11,450 nucleotides of DNA, taken from assembly GCA_937872125.1 (NCBI GenBank), contig CALMNY010000451.1, positions 1-11,450 of the forward strand, written 5' to 3'. Positions 1 to 6,893 of the stretch are shown piece by piece (position 1 is the first letter of the stretch; each line of letters opens with the position of its first letter). The notes beneath the pieces were generated by a model. It was given only the letters and a program-made list of their open reading frames with translations, was not told the origin of the DNA and did not search any database. This DNA comes from an uncultured Candidatus Competibacteraceae bacterium (GTDB lineage Bacteria > Pseudomonadota > Gammaproteobacteria > Competibacterales > Competibacteraceae). The position numbers were made by a program, and so were the translations under genes.

Positions 1-1
1 C

Positions 2-2617
2 ATGACCGCCACCGACGCCACCCTTAGCAACACCTGCCGCACCCTGGAACAGGTCGGCGCCGAATTCCTGACCTGGCTGGACGACAACGCCGAGCGGGTC
101 CGCCAGGAAAAGGCCGGCCTGACCAAGGAATTCCGCCGTCTCACCGCCCAGGCCCGCCGGCTGGATCAGGCGGCGCAACGGCCGATGTGCGTCGGCGTGT
201 TCGGCCCCAGCCAGTCCGGCAAGTCCTATCTGATCTCGGCCCTGGCCCGCAAGGGCAACGCGCCGCTGCTGGCCGATTTCGCCGGGCAGGACATTGATTT
301 CATCCGCGACATCAACCCGGAAGGCGGGCGCGAATCCACCGGCCTGGTGACCCGCTTTACTCTGCAACCGGCCGCCGGCGCCACGCCCGCCGCGCCGGTG
401 CAAATGCGGCTGCTGACTCAAACCGATCTGGTCAAGATCCTCGGCAACACCTATTACGCCGACTGCGACCACAGCGACGACGAATTGCTGACCCAGGCGC
501 AGTTGACCGAGTTGCTGACCGGGCTGGTCCCGGCGGCGCAGCCACAGCCAGTGGACCCGCTGACGGCTGAGGACGTGTACGACCTGCAAGCCTATTTCGA
601 GCGCTACTTCAAGGGTCAGGAGCGGGTGCGCCTGCTGCGGCACGGCTACTGGGAACAGGCGGCGCAACTGGCCCCCCGGCTGCGGATTCAGGACCGCGCC
701 AAGCTGTTTGGCGTGATCTGGGGCGGGGTGGAGGCGTTCAGCCAGCTCTATATCCGGCTGTATGCCGGCTTGCAGGGCCTCAACTTCGCCGCCGACGCTG
801 GCGCCGGGCTGGAGGCGCTGCTGCCCCGCGAGCAGAGCATCATTGACGTGCAGACCCTCAAGGGACTGGGGACCGGCGCTGGCGGGACGCTGGCGCTGAC
901 CGGGAGCGGCGGCGCGCGAGTGACCCTGCCGCGCAGCGAGGTCACGGCGCTGATCGCCGAATTGCGCATCGTCATCAACGAACAGCCCTGGGACTTTTTC
1001 CAGCACACCGACCTGCTGGACTTCCCCGGCGCGCGCTCCCGCGAGCAGATCAAGGACTTGCCGACCTTCCTGCAAGGCACCGACGCCCTGTGGAACCTGT
1101 TCCTGCGCGGCAAGGTGGCCTATCTGTTCGAGCGGTACTGCGCCGAGCAGGAATTGACCAGCATGTTGCTGTGCATCGGCCCCAGCAACCAGGAGGTCAA
1201 GACCCTGCCGGAGATGGTGTTCGACTGGATCGCATCCACCCACGGCGCGACCCCGGAACAGCGCTCGCAACAGCCGACCGCGCTGTTTCTGGTGTTGACC
1301 AAGTTCGACATGGAGTTCGAGGAGAAAGCCGGCGAACGCTCGGCGGAAAGCCGCTGGATCACCCGCCTGGAAAGTTCGCTGCTCAACTTCTTCGGCAAGC
1401 AGCACGACTGGCCCCGCCAGTGGGACAACCAGGGCGTGTTTCGCAACAGCTTTTGGCTGCGCAATCCCCACTTCAAGGCCAAGAACATCTTCGACTACGA
1501 CGAGAACGGCCAGGAATTGAACGTCCGGCCCGGCGAGCGCAAGCGGATTGAGCTGTTCAAGCAGGCATTCCTGAAGGATACCGCCGCCAGCGCCCATTTC
1601 GAGAATCCCGAACGGGCCTGGGAAGCGGGTTTCGCCCTTAACGACGGCGGCATCAGCTATCTGGCCGAGAGCCTGCGGCCGCTGTGCAATCCCGAGCTCA
1701 AGCGCCAGCAATTGGACGGGCAGGCGACGCGGCTGCGCGAGCAGATGGTCGAGCGCATGGCCCATTACTACGTCAGCGACAACCCGGAACAGGAGCTGGA
1801 AAAGCGCCGGACGGCGGCGCGGCAGGTCGCTGGCTGCCTGATTGACTGCGCCGGCGAACAGCGTTTCGGCGAGTTGTTGCGCGCTCTGCAATCGGACAGC
1901 GACGAACTGGAAGGCATCTATTACCGGATCGAAACCCGGCTGCCGGATGAGAAGCAGGCCATCGGCGCTCCCACCATCGGTGCGGTGGTGGACACCGGCA
2001 AGATGAAGGCGCTGCTGGGTCTGGGAACGCCGACGGCGGGCGCAGCGCCTGAAGCGCCTCGCAAGGACGACGCCGCGTTGTTCGCCCGCGAGGCGGTGGC
2101 GGAATGGATGCGGGATTTGCAGGACCTGAGCGGCAACAAGTCGCTGTGCGACTATTACCGGGTGCCGGAAGCGAACATGGCCGAGTTCGTCAAGGAACTG
2201 ATCAACGGCGCGCAGCGGCTGAAGCTGGAGGAGCGGATCGAGGCGCTGGTGCGCAAGGTGACCGGCTTCCGCATGAAGTTCGAGCAGATCGTGGCGCTGC
2301 CGGCCCGGCTGACCGCCAACCTGCTCAACGGCTACGTGGATTATCTGGGCTACGACGCCCTGGCGCTGGAGCAGCGGCCGATGCTGGCGCTGGAAACCGG
2401 TCCCCGGCCCGTGTTTCCACCCCGGGCGGTGCCGCGCGGCGGCCCGCAACTGGGCGAACAACCGTCCAGCTATGATCAGGATTATTACACCGACTGGATT
2501 CGCGGCTTCCTGGACCTGGTGGAGCGCAACGCCCGGACCCGTGACGGCGCGGAGGTGGATTTGGCCGCCAATCGCCGGCTGGGCGAGTTGCTGACGCGCT
2601 TGCGGCCAGGGAGCTGA
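2..2617 (+). CDS. srfC: SrfC-family putative virulence factor, large P-loop (dynamin-like) GTPase candidate
   Basis: The 871-residue product matches my memory of the SrfC / Virul_Fac family (about 850 residues), usually encoded after srfA and srfB; the biochemical role is not settled. Seen: a helical N-terminus (1-60), a Walker A G68-PSQSGK-S75, an ESTGLVTR stretch (111-118) resembling a dynamin switch I with T113, a DFPG motif (340-343) after hydrophobic residues, and TKFD (433-436) as a guanine-specificity motif. Their order is that of a G domain, with about 220 residues inserted between switch I and DFPG. The rest (about 500-871) is charged and mostly helical, with an Ala/Pro-rich linker near 676-690 and no enzyme motif I recognise. 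There is no signal peptide or clear membrane helix, so it is probably cytosolic. The ATG lies one base from the window edge, so its RBS and upstream partner cannot be seen. Family call is fairly sure; GTPase activity is inferred. Confidence 0.85.
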   Translation: MTATDATLSNTCRTLEQVGAEFLTWLDDNAERVRQEKAGLTKEFRRLTAQARRLDQAAQRPMCVGVFGPSQSGKSYLISALARKGNAPLLADFAGQDIDFIRDINPEGGRESTGLVTRFTLQPAAGATPAAPVQMRLLTQTDLVKILGNTYYADCDHSDDELLTQAQLTELLTGLVPAAQPQPVDPLTAEDVYDLQAYFERYFKGQERVRLLRHGYWEQAAQLAPRLRIQDRAKLFGVIWGGVEAFSQLYIRLYAGLQGLNFAADAGAGLEALLPREQSIIDVQTLKGLGTGAGGTLALTGSGGARVTLPRSEVTALIAELRIVINEQPWDFFQHTDLLDFPGARSREQIKDLPTFLQGTDALWNLFLRGKVAYLFERYCAEQELTSMLLCIGPSNQEVKTLPEMVFDWIASTHGATPEQRSQQPTALFLVLTKFDMEFEEKAGERSAESRWITRLESSLLNFFGKQHDWPRQWDNQGVFRNSFWLRNPHFKAKNIFDYDENGQELNVRPGERKRIELFKQAFLKDTAASAHFENPERAWEAGFALNDGGISYLAESLRPLCNPELKRQQLDGQATRLREQMVERMAHYYVSDNPEQELEKRRTAARQVAGCLIDCAGEQRFGELLRALQSDSDELEGIYYRIETRLPDEKQAIGAPTIGAVVDTGKMKALLGLGTPTAGAAPEAPRKDDAALFAREAVAEWMRDLQDLSGNKSLCDYYRVPEANMAEFVKELINGAQRLKLEERIEALVRKVTGFRMKFEQIVALPARLTANLLNGYVDYLGYDALALEQRPMLALETGPRPVFPPRAVPRGGPQLGEQPSSYDQDYYTDWIRGFLDLVERNARTRDGAEVDLAANRRLGELLTRLRPGS

Positions 2618-2631
2618 GAGCAGGTAGGTTC

Positions 2632-2666
2632 CCTGTAGGGACACGGCGCCGCCGTGTCCCTACAGG
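2632..2666. repeat. Perfect GC-rich palindrome (REP-like element or terminator)
   Basis: Two 16-base arms (2632-2647 and 2651-2666) are perfect reverse complements around a 3-base GCC loop. The arm reads CCTGTAGGGACACGGC. It starts 15 bases after the srfC stop. No T-run follows on either strand, so it is not a textbook intrinsic terminator, though such a stem could still slow polymerase or protect an mRNA end. Palindromes built on GTAGGG(A/G)CACGGC are, as I recall, scattered in many copies in several environmental bacterial genomes, so a dispersed REP or MITE-like element is my preferred reading. Only one copy is visible here. Confidence 0.75.
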
Positions 2667-2675
2667 CCCCACAGC

Positions 2676-2681
2676 TATAAT
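2676..2681 (+). promoter_or_regulatory. Consensus -10 box (TATAAT) upstream of the alpha/beta hydrolase
   Basis: A perfect TATAAT lies 10 bases past the palindrome and 69 bases before the hydrolase ATG, which would give a leader of about 60 nt. The expected -35 position (about 2652-2659) falls in the right arm of the palindrome and does not resemble TTGACA. If this is a promoter, it either depends on an activator or was carried by the repeat. An exact hexamer in GC-rich intergenic DNA is suggestive but not proof. Confidence 0.4.
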
Positions 2682-2750
2682 CCTTGCGAGAAATCACCTC
2701 AACTTCCAAAGAAACTGTCGAAGAACCTGGTCAGGAGATCCGATAGCCAG

Positions 2751-3674
2751 ATGAGAACCAGAACTCGTTATTTATTCCTGATCCTGCTGCTGTTCTTAGG
2801 ACTGAACGGCTACGTCCGCGCCGACAATCCCAATGGCAGTTGCAATATTACTTCCCACGAAGTCGCACTCGACGGCGGCATCCTGTATTACAACATGGCA
2901 GGAACCACAGGCCCCCATATCCTGCTTCTGCATGGCCTGTTCGCCCAGAAAGAGCAATGGAACAGTGTCTTGTGCCTGCTGTCCACCGCCGGCTATGCCG
3001 CGATTGCTCCGGACCTGCCCGGCTATGGCCAGAGCGTTGACTTTCCGCTGGCGGATTACAAGCTGGAGAATCAGGTGGAACGCCTGCGCCAGTTCATGGG
3101 TGCGCTGGGCATCGCCACTTTCGATCTGGCCGGAAGTTCGATGGGCGGCACTATCGCCGCGCTCTATGGGCGGCGTCATCCCCAGCAGGTTCGCACCCTC
3201 GCTTTTATCGGCTCACCGCTCGGCATCGTCGGTTGGAGTCCACAGATCAGGGAAGCGATTTACCAGGGCGTTAACCCCTTCATTCCCATCGCCATCACCG
3301 AGTTCGATCTGGAAATGCGCCTGCTGTTCGCCAACCCGCCATCCATCCCGGAGTCGGTCAAGGCGGCGCTGGTTAAGGATTACATCGAGCGCAACCGCCA
3401 CTACCAACAGGTCTGGAACATCGTCAATCTGTATGACACGGTGCTGGAAGACGGTCCGCCGATCTGGATTCCTACCCTTGTCTTGTGGGGGACGGATGAC
3501 CGGATTTTCTCCGTCGAAGGCGCGGACCGACTCCGCTACCGGTTTCCTCGCAACAAGCGGGTTAAATTGCCTGCCGTTGGCCACCTGCCGTTGCTGGAAA
3601 ACCCCGAGGCGACCACCAGGATTTATCTCAACTTTCTCAGTACACAACCGGGCAGGCGATTTTGGGGACGCTAA
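2751..3674 (+). CDS. Secreted alpha/beta-hydrolase fold protein (lipase/esterase-like)
   Basis: This 307-residue protein has a complete alpha/beta-hydrolase catalytic set: an HG oxyanion motif (H61-G62), the nucleophile elbow GSSMGG with S130, the acid D250 in WGTDD, and H278 in VGHLPLLENP. The N-terminus has basic residues, a strongly hydrophobic stretch (about 8-19) and a plausible signal peptidase I site after VRA (residue 24), so it is probably exported to the periplasm or beyond. The predicted mature chain holds exactly two cysteines, C31 and C75, which could form a disulfide. A cap region lies at about 160-235. AGGAG (2733-2737) precedes the ATG by 13 bases. Family members act as lipases, esterases or C-C hydrolases; the substrate cannot be read from sequence. 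It looks transcribed alone: 133 bases separate it from srfC and 104 bases follow before the next gene. Confidence 0.88.
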   Translation: MRTRTRYLFLILLLFLGLNGYVRADNPNGSCNITSHEVALDGGILYYNMAGTTGPHILLLHGLFAQKEQWNSVLCLLSTAGYAAIAPDLPGYGQSVDFPLADYKLENQVERLRQFMGALGIATFDLAGSSMGGTIAALYGRRHPQQVRTLAFIGSPLGIVGWSPQIREAIYQGVNPFIPIAITEFDLEMRLLFANPPSIPESVKAALVKDYIERNRHYQQVWNIVNLYDTVLEDGPPIWIPTLVLWGTDDRIFSVEGADRLRYRFPRNKRVKLPAVGHLPLLENPEATTRIYLNFLSTQPGRRFWGR

Positions 3675-3676
3675 TT

Positions 3677-3689
3677 CAGGCCTCGCCTG
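3677..3689. repeat. Small hairpin just after the hydrolase stop
   Basis: CAGGC (3677-3681) and GCCTG (3685-3689) flank a CTC loop, beginning two bases after the TAA of the hydrolase. No T-tract follows, so termination activity would be weak at best. The 104-base gap up to the next gene holds nothing else I can support except that gene's RBS. Confidence 0.3.
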
Positions 3690-3764
3690 TAAAGGCAACG
3701 CGCCACGGCTGGCCGGTTTCAGAGGAAAGCTGTCTCGCAGCGCTCCAGCATTAAATCATCCATT

Positions 3765-3769
3765 GGAGG
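3765..3769 (+). promoter_or_regulatory. Strong ribosome binding site (GGAGG)
   Basis: GGAGG ends 9 bases before the ATG at 3779. It is the best Shine-Dalgarno in the window and fixes the start of the dehydrogenase gene. Confidence 0.7.
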
Positions 3770-3778
3770 TTCCTCGTC

Positions 3779-4735
3779 ATGTTGGGCGTCTTTCTCGACC
3801 GTGACTCACTGGATCGTGGCGATCTCGACTTCAGCACTCTGGACCGGGTTTTGCCGGACTGGCGTTACTATCCCGCCACCACCCCGGATCAGGTCGCCGC
3901 GCGAATCGCCCAGGCCGAGGTGGTGATCAGTAACAAGGTGATGCTGGACGCCGCCACGCTCCAACAGGCGCCGCGCCTGAAGTTGATCGGCATCGCCGCC
4001 ACCGGCGTCAACAACGTGGATTTGGCGGCGGCGGCGACCCGGGGCATCACGGTCTGCAACTGCCGGGGCCACGTCACGCCGGCGGTGGTTCAGCACGTCT
4101 TCGCGCTGCTGCTGGCGCTCTGCACCCGCTGGCCCGATTATCAGCGGGCGGTCCGGGAGGGGCGCTGGCAACAGGCCAGTCACTTCTGCCTGCTGGACTT
4201 CCCGATTAGCGAGCTGGCGGGCAAAACCCTGGGCATCATCGGCTACGGTGAACTGGGCCGGGGTGTCGCCAAAGTGGCCGAAGCGTTCGGGATGCGGGTT
4301 GTACTGGCCCAGCGCCCCGGCACGGTGGATGCGCTGGATGGCCGGCTCCTGCTCCCCGCGCTATTGCCCCAAGTGGATGTGCTCAGCCTGCACTGCCCGT
4401 TGACGCCCGCGACCCAGGGGCTGATCGGGGCGTGGGAACTGGCGCTGATGCGGCGCGACGCCATCCTGATCAACACCGCCCGGGGCGGACTGGTGGACGA
4501 GGCGCTGCTGGCCGATGCGCTGCGCCGGGGGGCGCTGGGCGGCGCGGGCGTGGACGTGCTGAGCCTGGAGCCGCCCGTGACCGGCAATCCGCTGCTGGCG
4601 CCTGATATCCCCAATCTGATCGTTACGCCCCATTGCGCCTGGGGCAGCCGCGAGTCCCGCCAGCGACTGGTCGGACAACTGGCCGAGAATATTCTGGGCT
4701 TCCTGAGCGGAACGCCGCTGCGGGTCGTGGGGTGA
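3779..4735 (+). CDS. D-2-hydroxyacid dehydrogenase (glycerate / hydroxypyruvate reductase-like)
   Basis: This 318-residue protein is of normal length for NAD(P)-dependent D-2-hydroxyacid dehydrogenases, which reduce 2-oxoacids such as hydroxypyruvate or glyoxylate. The N-terminal substrate domain carries the GIAATGVNNVDL signature (71-82). The Rossmann motif is GYGELG (155-160). The catalytic triad is R235 (NTARGGLVDE), E264 (LSLEPP) and H285 (VTPHCAWGS). The CAWGS ending resembles glycerate-dehydrogenase-type members rather than SerA; there is no C-terminal ACT domain. At the end of the second Rossmann strand the sequence is VVLAQRPG, without the aspartate typical of strict NAD enzymes, so NADPH use is possible (inference). 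The start is set by GGAGG nine bases upstream. The stop TGA shares its last base with the ATG of the next glycosyltransferase, pointing to co-transcription and translational coupling. Exact substrate unknown. Confidence 0.88.
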   Translation: MLGVFLDRDSLDRGDLDFSTLDRVLPDWRYYPATTPDQVAARIAQAEVVISNKVMLDAATLQQAPRLKLIGIAATGVNNVDLAAAATRGITVCNCRGHVTPAVVQHVFALLLALCTRWPDYQRAVREGRWQQASHFCLLDFPISELAGKTLGIIGYGELGRGVAKVAEAFGMRVVLAQRPGTVDALDGRLLLPALLPQVDVLSLHCPLTPATQGLIGAWELALMRRDAILINTARGGLVDEALLADALRRGALGGAGVDVLSLEPPVTGNPLLAPDIPNLIVTPHCAWGSRESRQRLVGQLAENILGFLSGTPLRVVG

Positions 4736-5793
4736 TGCCGCCGACCGTCAGCCTCATCGTCCGCAGCGTGGCGCGGTCCACGCTGGCCGAAGCGCTGGCC
4801 AGCATCGCCCAGCAAACCTATCCCGCGCTCGAAGTGATCGTGGTCAACGCCCATGGCCCCGGCCACCTCCCCCTGGGCGAACAGTGCGGGCCGTTTCCGC
4901 TGCGCTTCGTGGATCAGGGCCGGCCGCTGGAGCGCAGCGCCGCCGCCAACGCCGGGCTGGATGCGGCGCGCGGCGCGTACCTCGGCTTTCTGGACGATGA
5001 CGATCTGCTGTTCCCCGATCATGTGGCGACGCTGGCCGAAGCGTTGCAGCAACAATCCCAAACACGGGTAGCCTACAGCGGCGTGCGGATGATCGCCTAT
5101 CAGCCCGATGGCGCGCCCGGCTCCGAGACCGTGCTCAATCAGCCCTTTCACCGCCCCAGCCTGCGGGCGCAGAACTACATTCCGATCCATGCGGTCTTGT
5201 TCGCACGCACGCTGGTGGAAGCCGGTTGCCGGTTCGATGAGCGCCTGGCGCGGTACGAGGACTGGGATTTCTGGTTGCAACTGGCCCAGCACAGCGAATT
5301 TCTGCACGTGGACCGCGTTACCGCCTGCTATCGCAATTTCGGCCATTCCGGGTTTGGCCTGGTCGCCGACGCCGCCCAAATTGCCGCCGGGCGGGCGGCG
5401 CTGTTCGACAAGTGGCGAACCCTCTGGTCCGGGGCGGAACTGAGCGAGGCGCTGGCGGCGCTACGGGATGGCGTCATTCATCGGCAACCCCACTGTCACC
5501 CCGATCCGCCCCCGGTGCTGGAACAGCTCGCCGCGCGCCTGACTGAGCAGGACGCCCTGCTGCGGCAAGTGCTGGCGCAATTGGAAAATGACCGGCAGAA
5601 CCGGGACGCCCTCCATGAAAGCCGGCGGCGACTGGATGAACTAGTCGAAACGACGGCGCAACTGCGCGACCGGTTGGCTGAACAGACCCGGCAGCTTGAC
5701 CAGATTTATCGGTCAACATCCTGGCGGATCACCGGGCCGTTACGGGGGGTGAGGCACGTCCTGCGCCGACTGCGTGGATCAATGTCGGGGTGA
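4735..5793 (+). CDS. Family 2 glycosyltransferase with C-terminal coiled coil
   Basis: This 352-residue protein begins at the ATG of the TGATG stop/start junction with the dehydrogenase. The frame is open further upstream, but an earlier start would run deep into that gene. Seen: a GT-A nucleotide-binding start (VSLIVRSVARSTL, 5-17), the acceptor signature SAAANAGLDAARG (68-80), a metal-binding DDDD (87-90) and an EDWDFW catalytic-base region (175-180). The first strand ends VVNAHG instead of the common VVDDG. Residues about 260-325 are rich in Leu, Gln, Glu and Arg in heptads, a likely coiled coil, followed by IYRSTSWRITGPLR (325-338), a tail motif I recall from many bacterial polysaccharide glycosyltransferases. 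No membrane helix is evident, so it is cytosolic or peripheral and probably adds a sugar to a surface glycan. Donor and acceptor are unknown. Its 3' end overlaps the convergent glycosyltransferase by 15 bp. Confidence 0.86.
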   Translation: MPPTVSLIVRSVARSTLAEALASIAQQTYPALEVIVVNAHGPGHLPLGEQCGPFPLRFVDQGRPLERSAAANAGLDAARGAYLGFLDDDDLLFPDHVATLAEALQQQSQTRVAYSGVRMIAYQPDGAPGSETVLNQPFHRPSLRAQNYIPIHAVLFARTLVEAGCRFDERLARYEDWDFWLQLAQHSEFLHVDRVTACYRNFGHSGFGLVADAAQIAAGRAALFDKWRTLWSGAELSEALAALRDGVIHRQPHCHPDPPPVLEQLAARLTEQDALLRQVLAQLENDRQNRDALHESRRRLDELVETTAQLRDRLAEQTRQLDQIYRSTSWRITGPLRGVRHVLRRLRGSMSG

Positions 5794-6780
5794 ATCGCTA
5801 CGGCGGACGAACTGGGTCAGCAGGTCCCAGGTCCCCGTCATCACCTGGCGGAGAAGGCGGCCTTCGACCTTGCGCCGCGCCTGAATTTGCCGCCGCTGGC
5901 GCCAGATGTGCGGCAACCCACACAGCGCATCCCATTTGGCCCGCAGGACGACCCGGCCCTGCCCCCGCCACCCCAGCCAGGGGATGCTGAGCAGATTGAG
6001 CAGCAGATGCGCCGGCAGATACAACCAGAACCAGGGAGCCGGCATGTTTTTGCAGTATGTCCACACCAGGTTGCGATGGCCATGGTAGGTGGCGAACGCG
6101 CTGCGCATCCCGGTGAGGCCGGAACCGATGTGGTGGACGACCGCCGCCGGCACATACAAGCAGCGATAGCCGAGCAGGCGCAGGCGAAAGCCCAGGTCCA
6201 CATCTTCCATATAGCAAAAGAAGCGTTCGTCAAAGCCGTTCGCTTCGAGGAACGCCTGCCGCCGATACAGTGCGGCGGCGGCGCAGGGCGCGAAAATTTC
6301 CTCGACGCGCAGGCCATGCGTGGCCGCCGAACGGCCATGCCAGCGCCGCCAGGCCAGGCCGCTGCCATGGTAGCAATCGCCCGCGCCATCCAGTTGCGTC
6401 GGGTTGGCGGCATCCAGTAACCGGCTGCCAAACACCGCATACTGAGGTTCATCCCGCGTCGCCTGCTGCAAGGTTGCCAGCCAGTCCGGGGCCGGGAAAG
6501 CGTCGGGGTTGAGCAGCGCCAGCCATTCGGTCGGCTCGCTGTGGGCGACCGCCAGATTGTTGGCGGCGGCGAAGCCGAGATTTTCCGGGCAGCGGATCAC
6601 GCGCACCCAGGGGAAGGTCCGCTCGGCCTGATCGGCGCTGCCATCGTTGCTGGCGTTGTCCACCAGCACCGCCTGGCGCGGGCGCAGGCTCTGGGCGGCC
6701 AGCGCCTGGAGGCAGCGGTCGAGATAGCGGCCACCGTTATGGTTGACGATGATAACGGTCAGGTCAAAGACGGTGGCCAT
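5779..6780 (-). CDS. Family 2 glycosyltransferase, rhamnosyltransferase-like (WbbL type)
   Basis: This 333-residue protein has the hallmarks of the rhamnosyltransferase-like GT2 group: VIIVNHNGGRYLDRCL (9-24), VDNASNDGS (40-48), the conserved PENLGFAAANN (65-75), LNPD as the metal-binding triad (90-93) and YMEDVDLGFRLRLLGYR (190-206) with the catalytic ED. A hydrophobic stretch at about 249-270 may anchor it to the inner membrane. These enzymes usually add rhamnose or a related deoxysugar in O-antigen or exopolysaccharide assembly; sugar specificity is inferred only from family resemblance. The ATG at 6780 places the first strand at the usual distance from the N-terminus, but no clear Shine-Dalgarno precedes it. 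It is convergent with the other glycosyltransferase and 113 bases downstream of zapE on the same strand, so it could be transcribed separately or by read-through. Confidence 0.88.
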   Translation of the reverse strand: MATVFDLTVIIVNHNGGRYLDRCLQALAAQSLRPRQAVLVDNASNDGSADQAERTFPWVRVIRCPENLGFAAANNLAVAHSEPTEWLALLNPDAFPAPDWLATLQQATRDEPQYAVFGSRLLDAANPTQLDGAGDCYHGSGLAWRRWHGRSAATHGLRVEEIFAPCAAAALYRRQAFLEANGFDERFFCYMEDVDLGFRLRLLGYRCLYVPAAVVHHIGSGLTGMRSAFATYHGHRNLVWTYCKNMPAPWFWLYLPAHLLLNLLSIPWLGWRGQGRVVLRAKWDALCGLPHIWRQRRQIQARRKVEGRLLRQVMTGTWDLLTQFVRRSDSPRH

Positions 6781-6804
6781 CAGGGGGAAACCAGACCATT
6801 TCGC

Positions 6805-6810
6805 ATTGTA
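6805..6810 (-). promoter_or_regulatory. Possible -10 box for the minus-strand glycosyltransferase
   Basis: Read on the minus strand this is TACAAT (five of six matches to TATAAT), 24 bases before the ATG. No matching -35 is present at the usual distance, where a GC-rich hairpin lies instead, so the call is weak. Confidence 0.22.
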
Positions 6811-6820
6811 TTCAGCCCCC

Positions 6821-6838
6821 GCGCGCCGGAAGGCGCAC
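6821..6838 (-). terminator. GC-rich hairpin between zapE and the glycosyltransferase
   Basis: GTGCGCC and GGCGCGC (minus strand) pair around a TTCC loop: five consecutive GC pairs, then one G-T wobble and a final G-C pair. It lies about 56 bases after the zapE stop, on the downstream side for the cysQ-zapE transcript. No T-run follows on the minus strand, so it is at best a partial terminator. A second tiny stem, GCCTG/CAGGC with a GCGA loop, sits at 6856-6869. Confidence 0.3.
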
Positions 6839-6893
6839 GGGCATTCTGGGACTCTGCCTGGCGACAGGCGGAATCGTGGTGTTCAGCGCGCCG

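Noticed and set aside
2632..2666. Palindrome as a standard intrinsic terminator of srfC
   Set aside because: No T-run follows the stem on either strand; the bases after it are GCCCC on the plus strand.
2833..3804. Second plus-strand frame overlapping the alpha/beta hydrolase
   Set aside because: Rich in Ser, Arg and Cys with no domain; the hydrolase frame holds the signal peptide and the catalytic triad.
4633..4734. Upstream start extending the coiled-coil glycosyltransferase by 34 residues
   Set aside because: It would lie inside the conserved catalytic-histidine region of the dehydrogenase, and the extra residues do not match a GT-A start. The ATG at 4735 fits coupling.
4243..5379. Long open frame on the minus strand opposite the dehydrogenase and glycosyltransferase
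   Set aside because: Its product is low-complexity (Arg, Ala, Gly, Ser, Pro) with no recognisable domain, while both plus-strand genes have full motif sets. It is an antisense shadow typical of GC-rich DNA.
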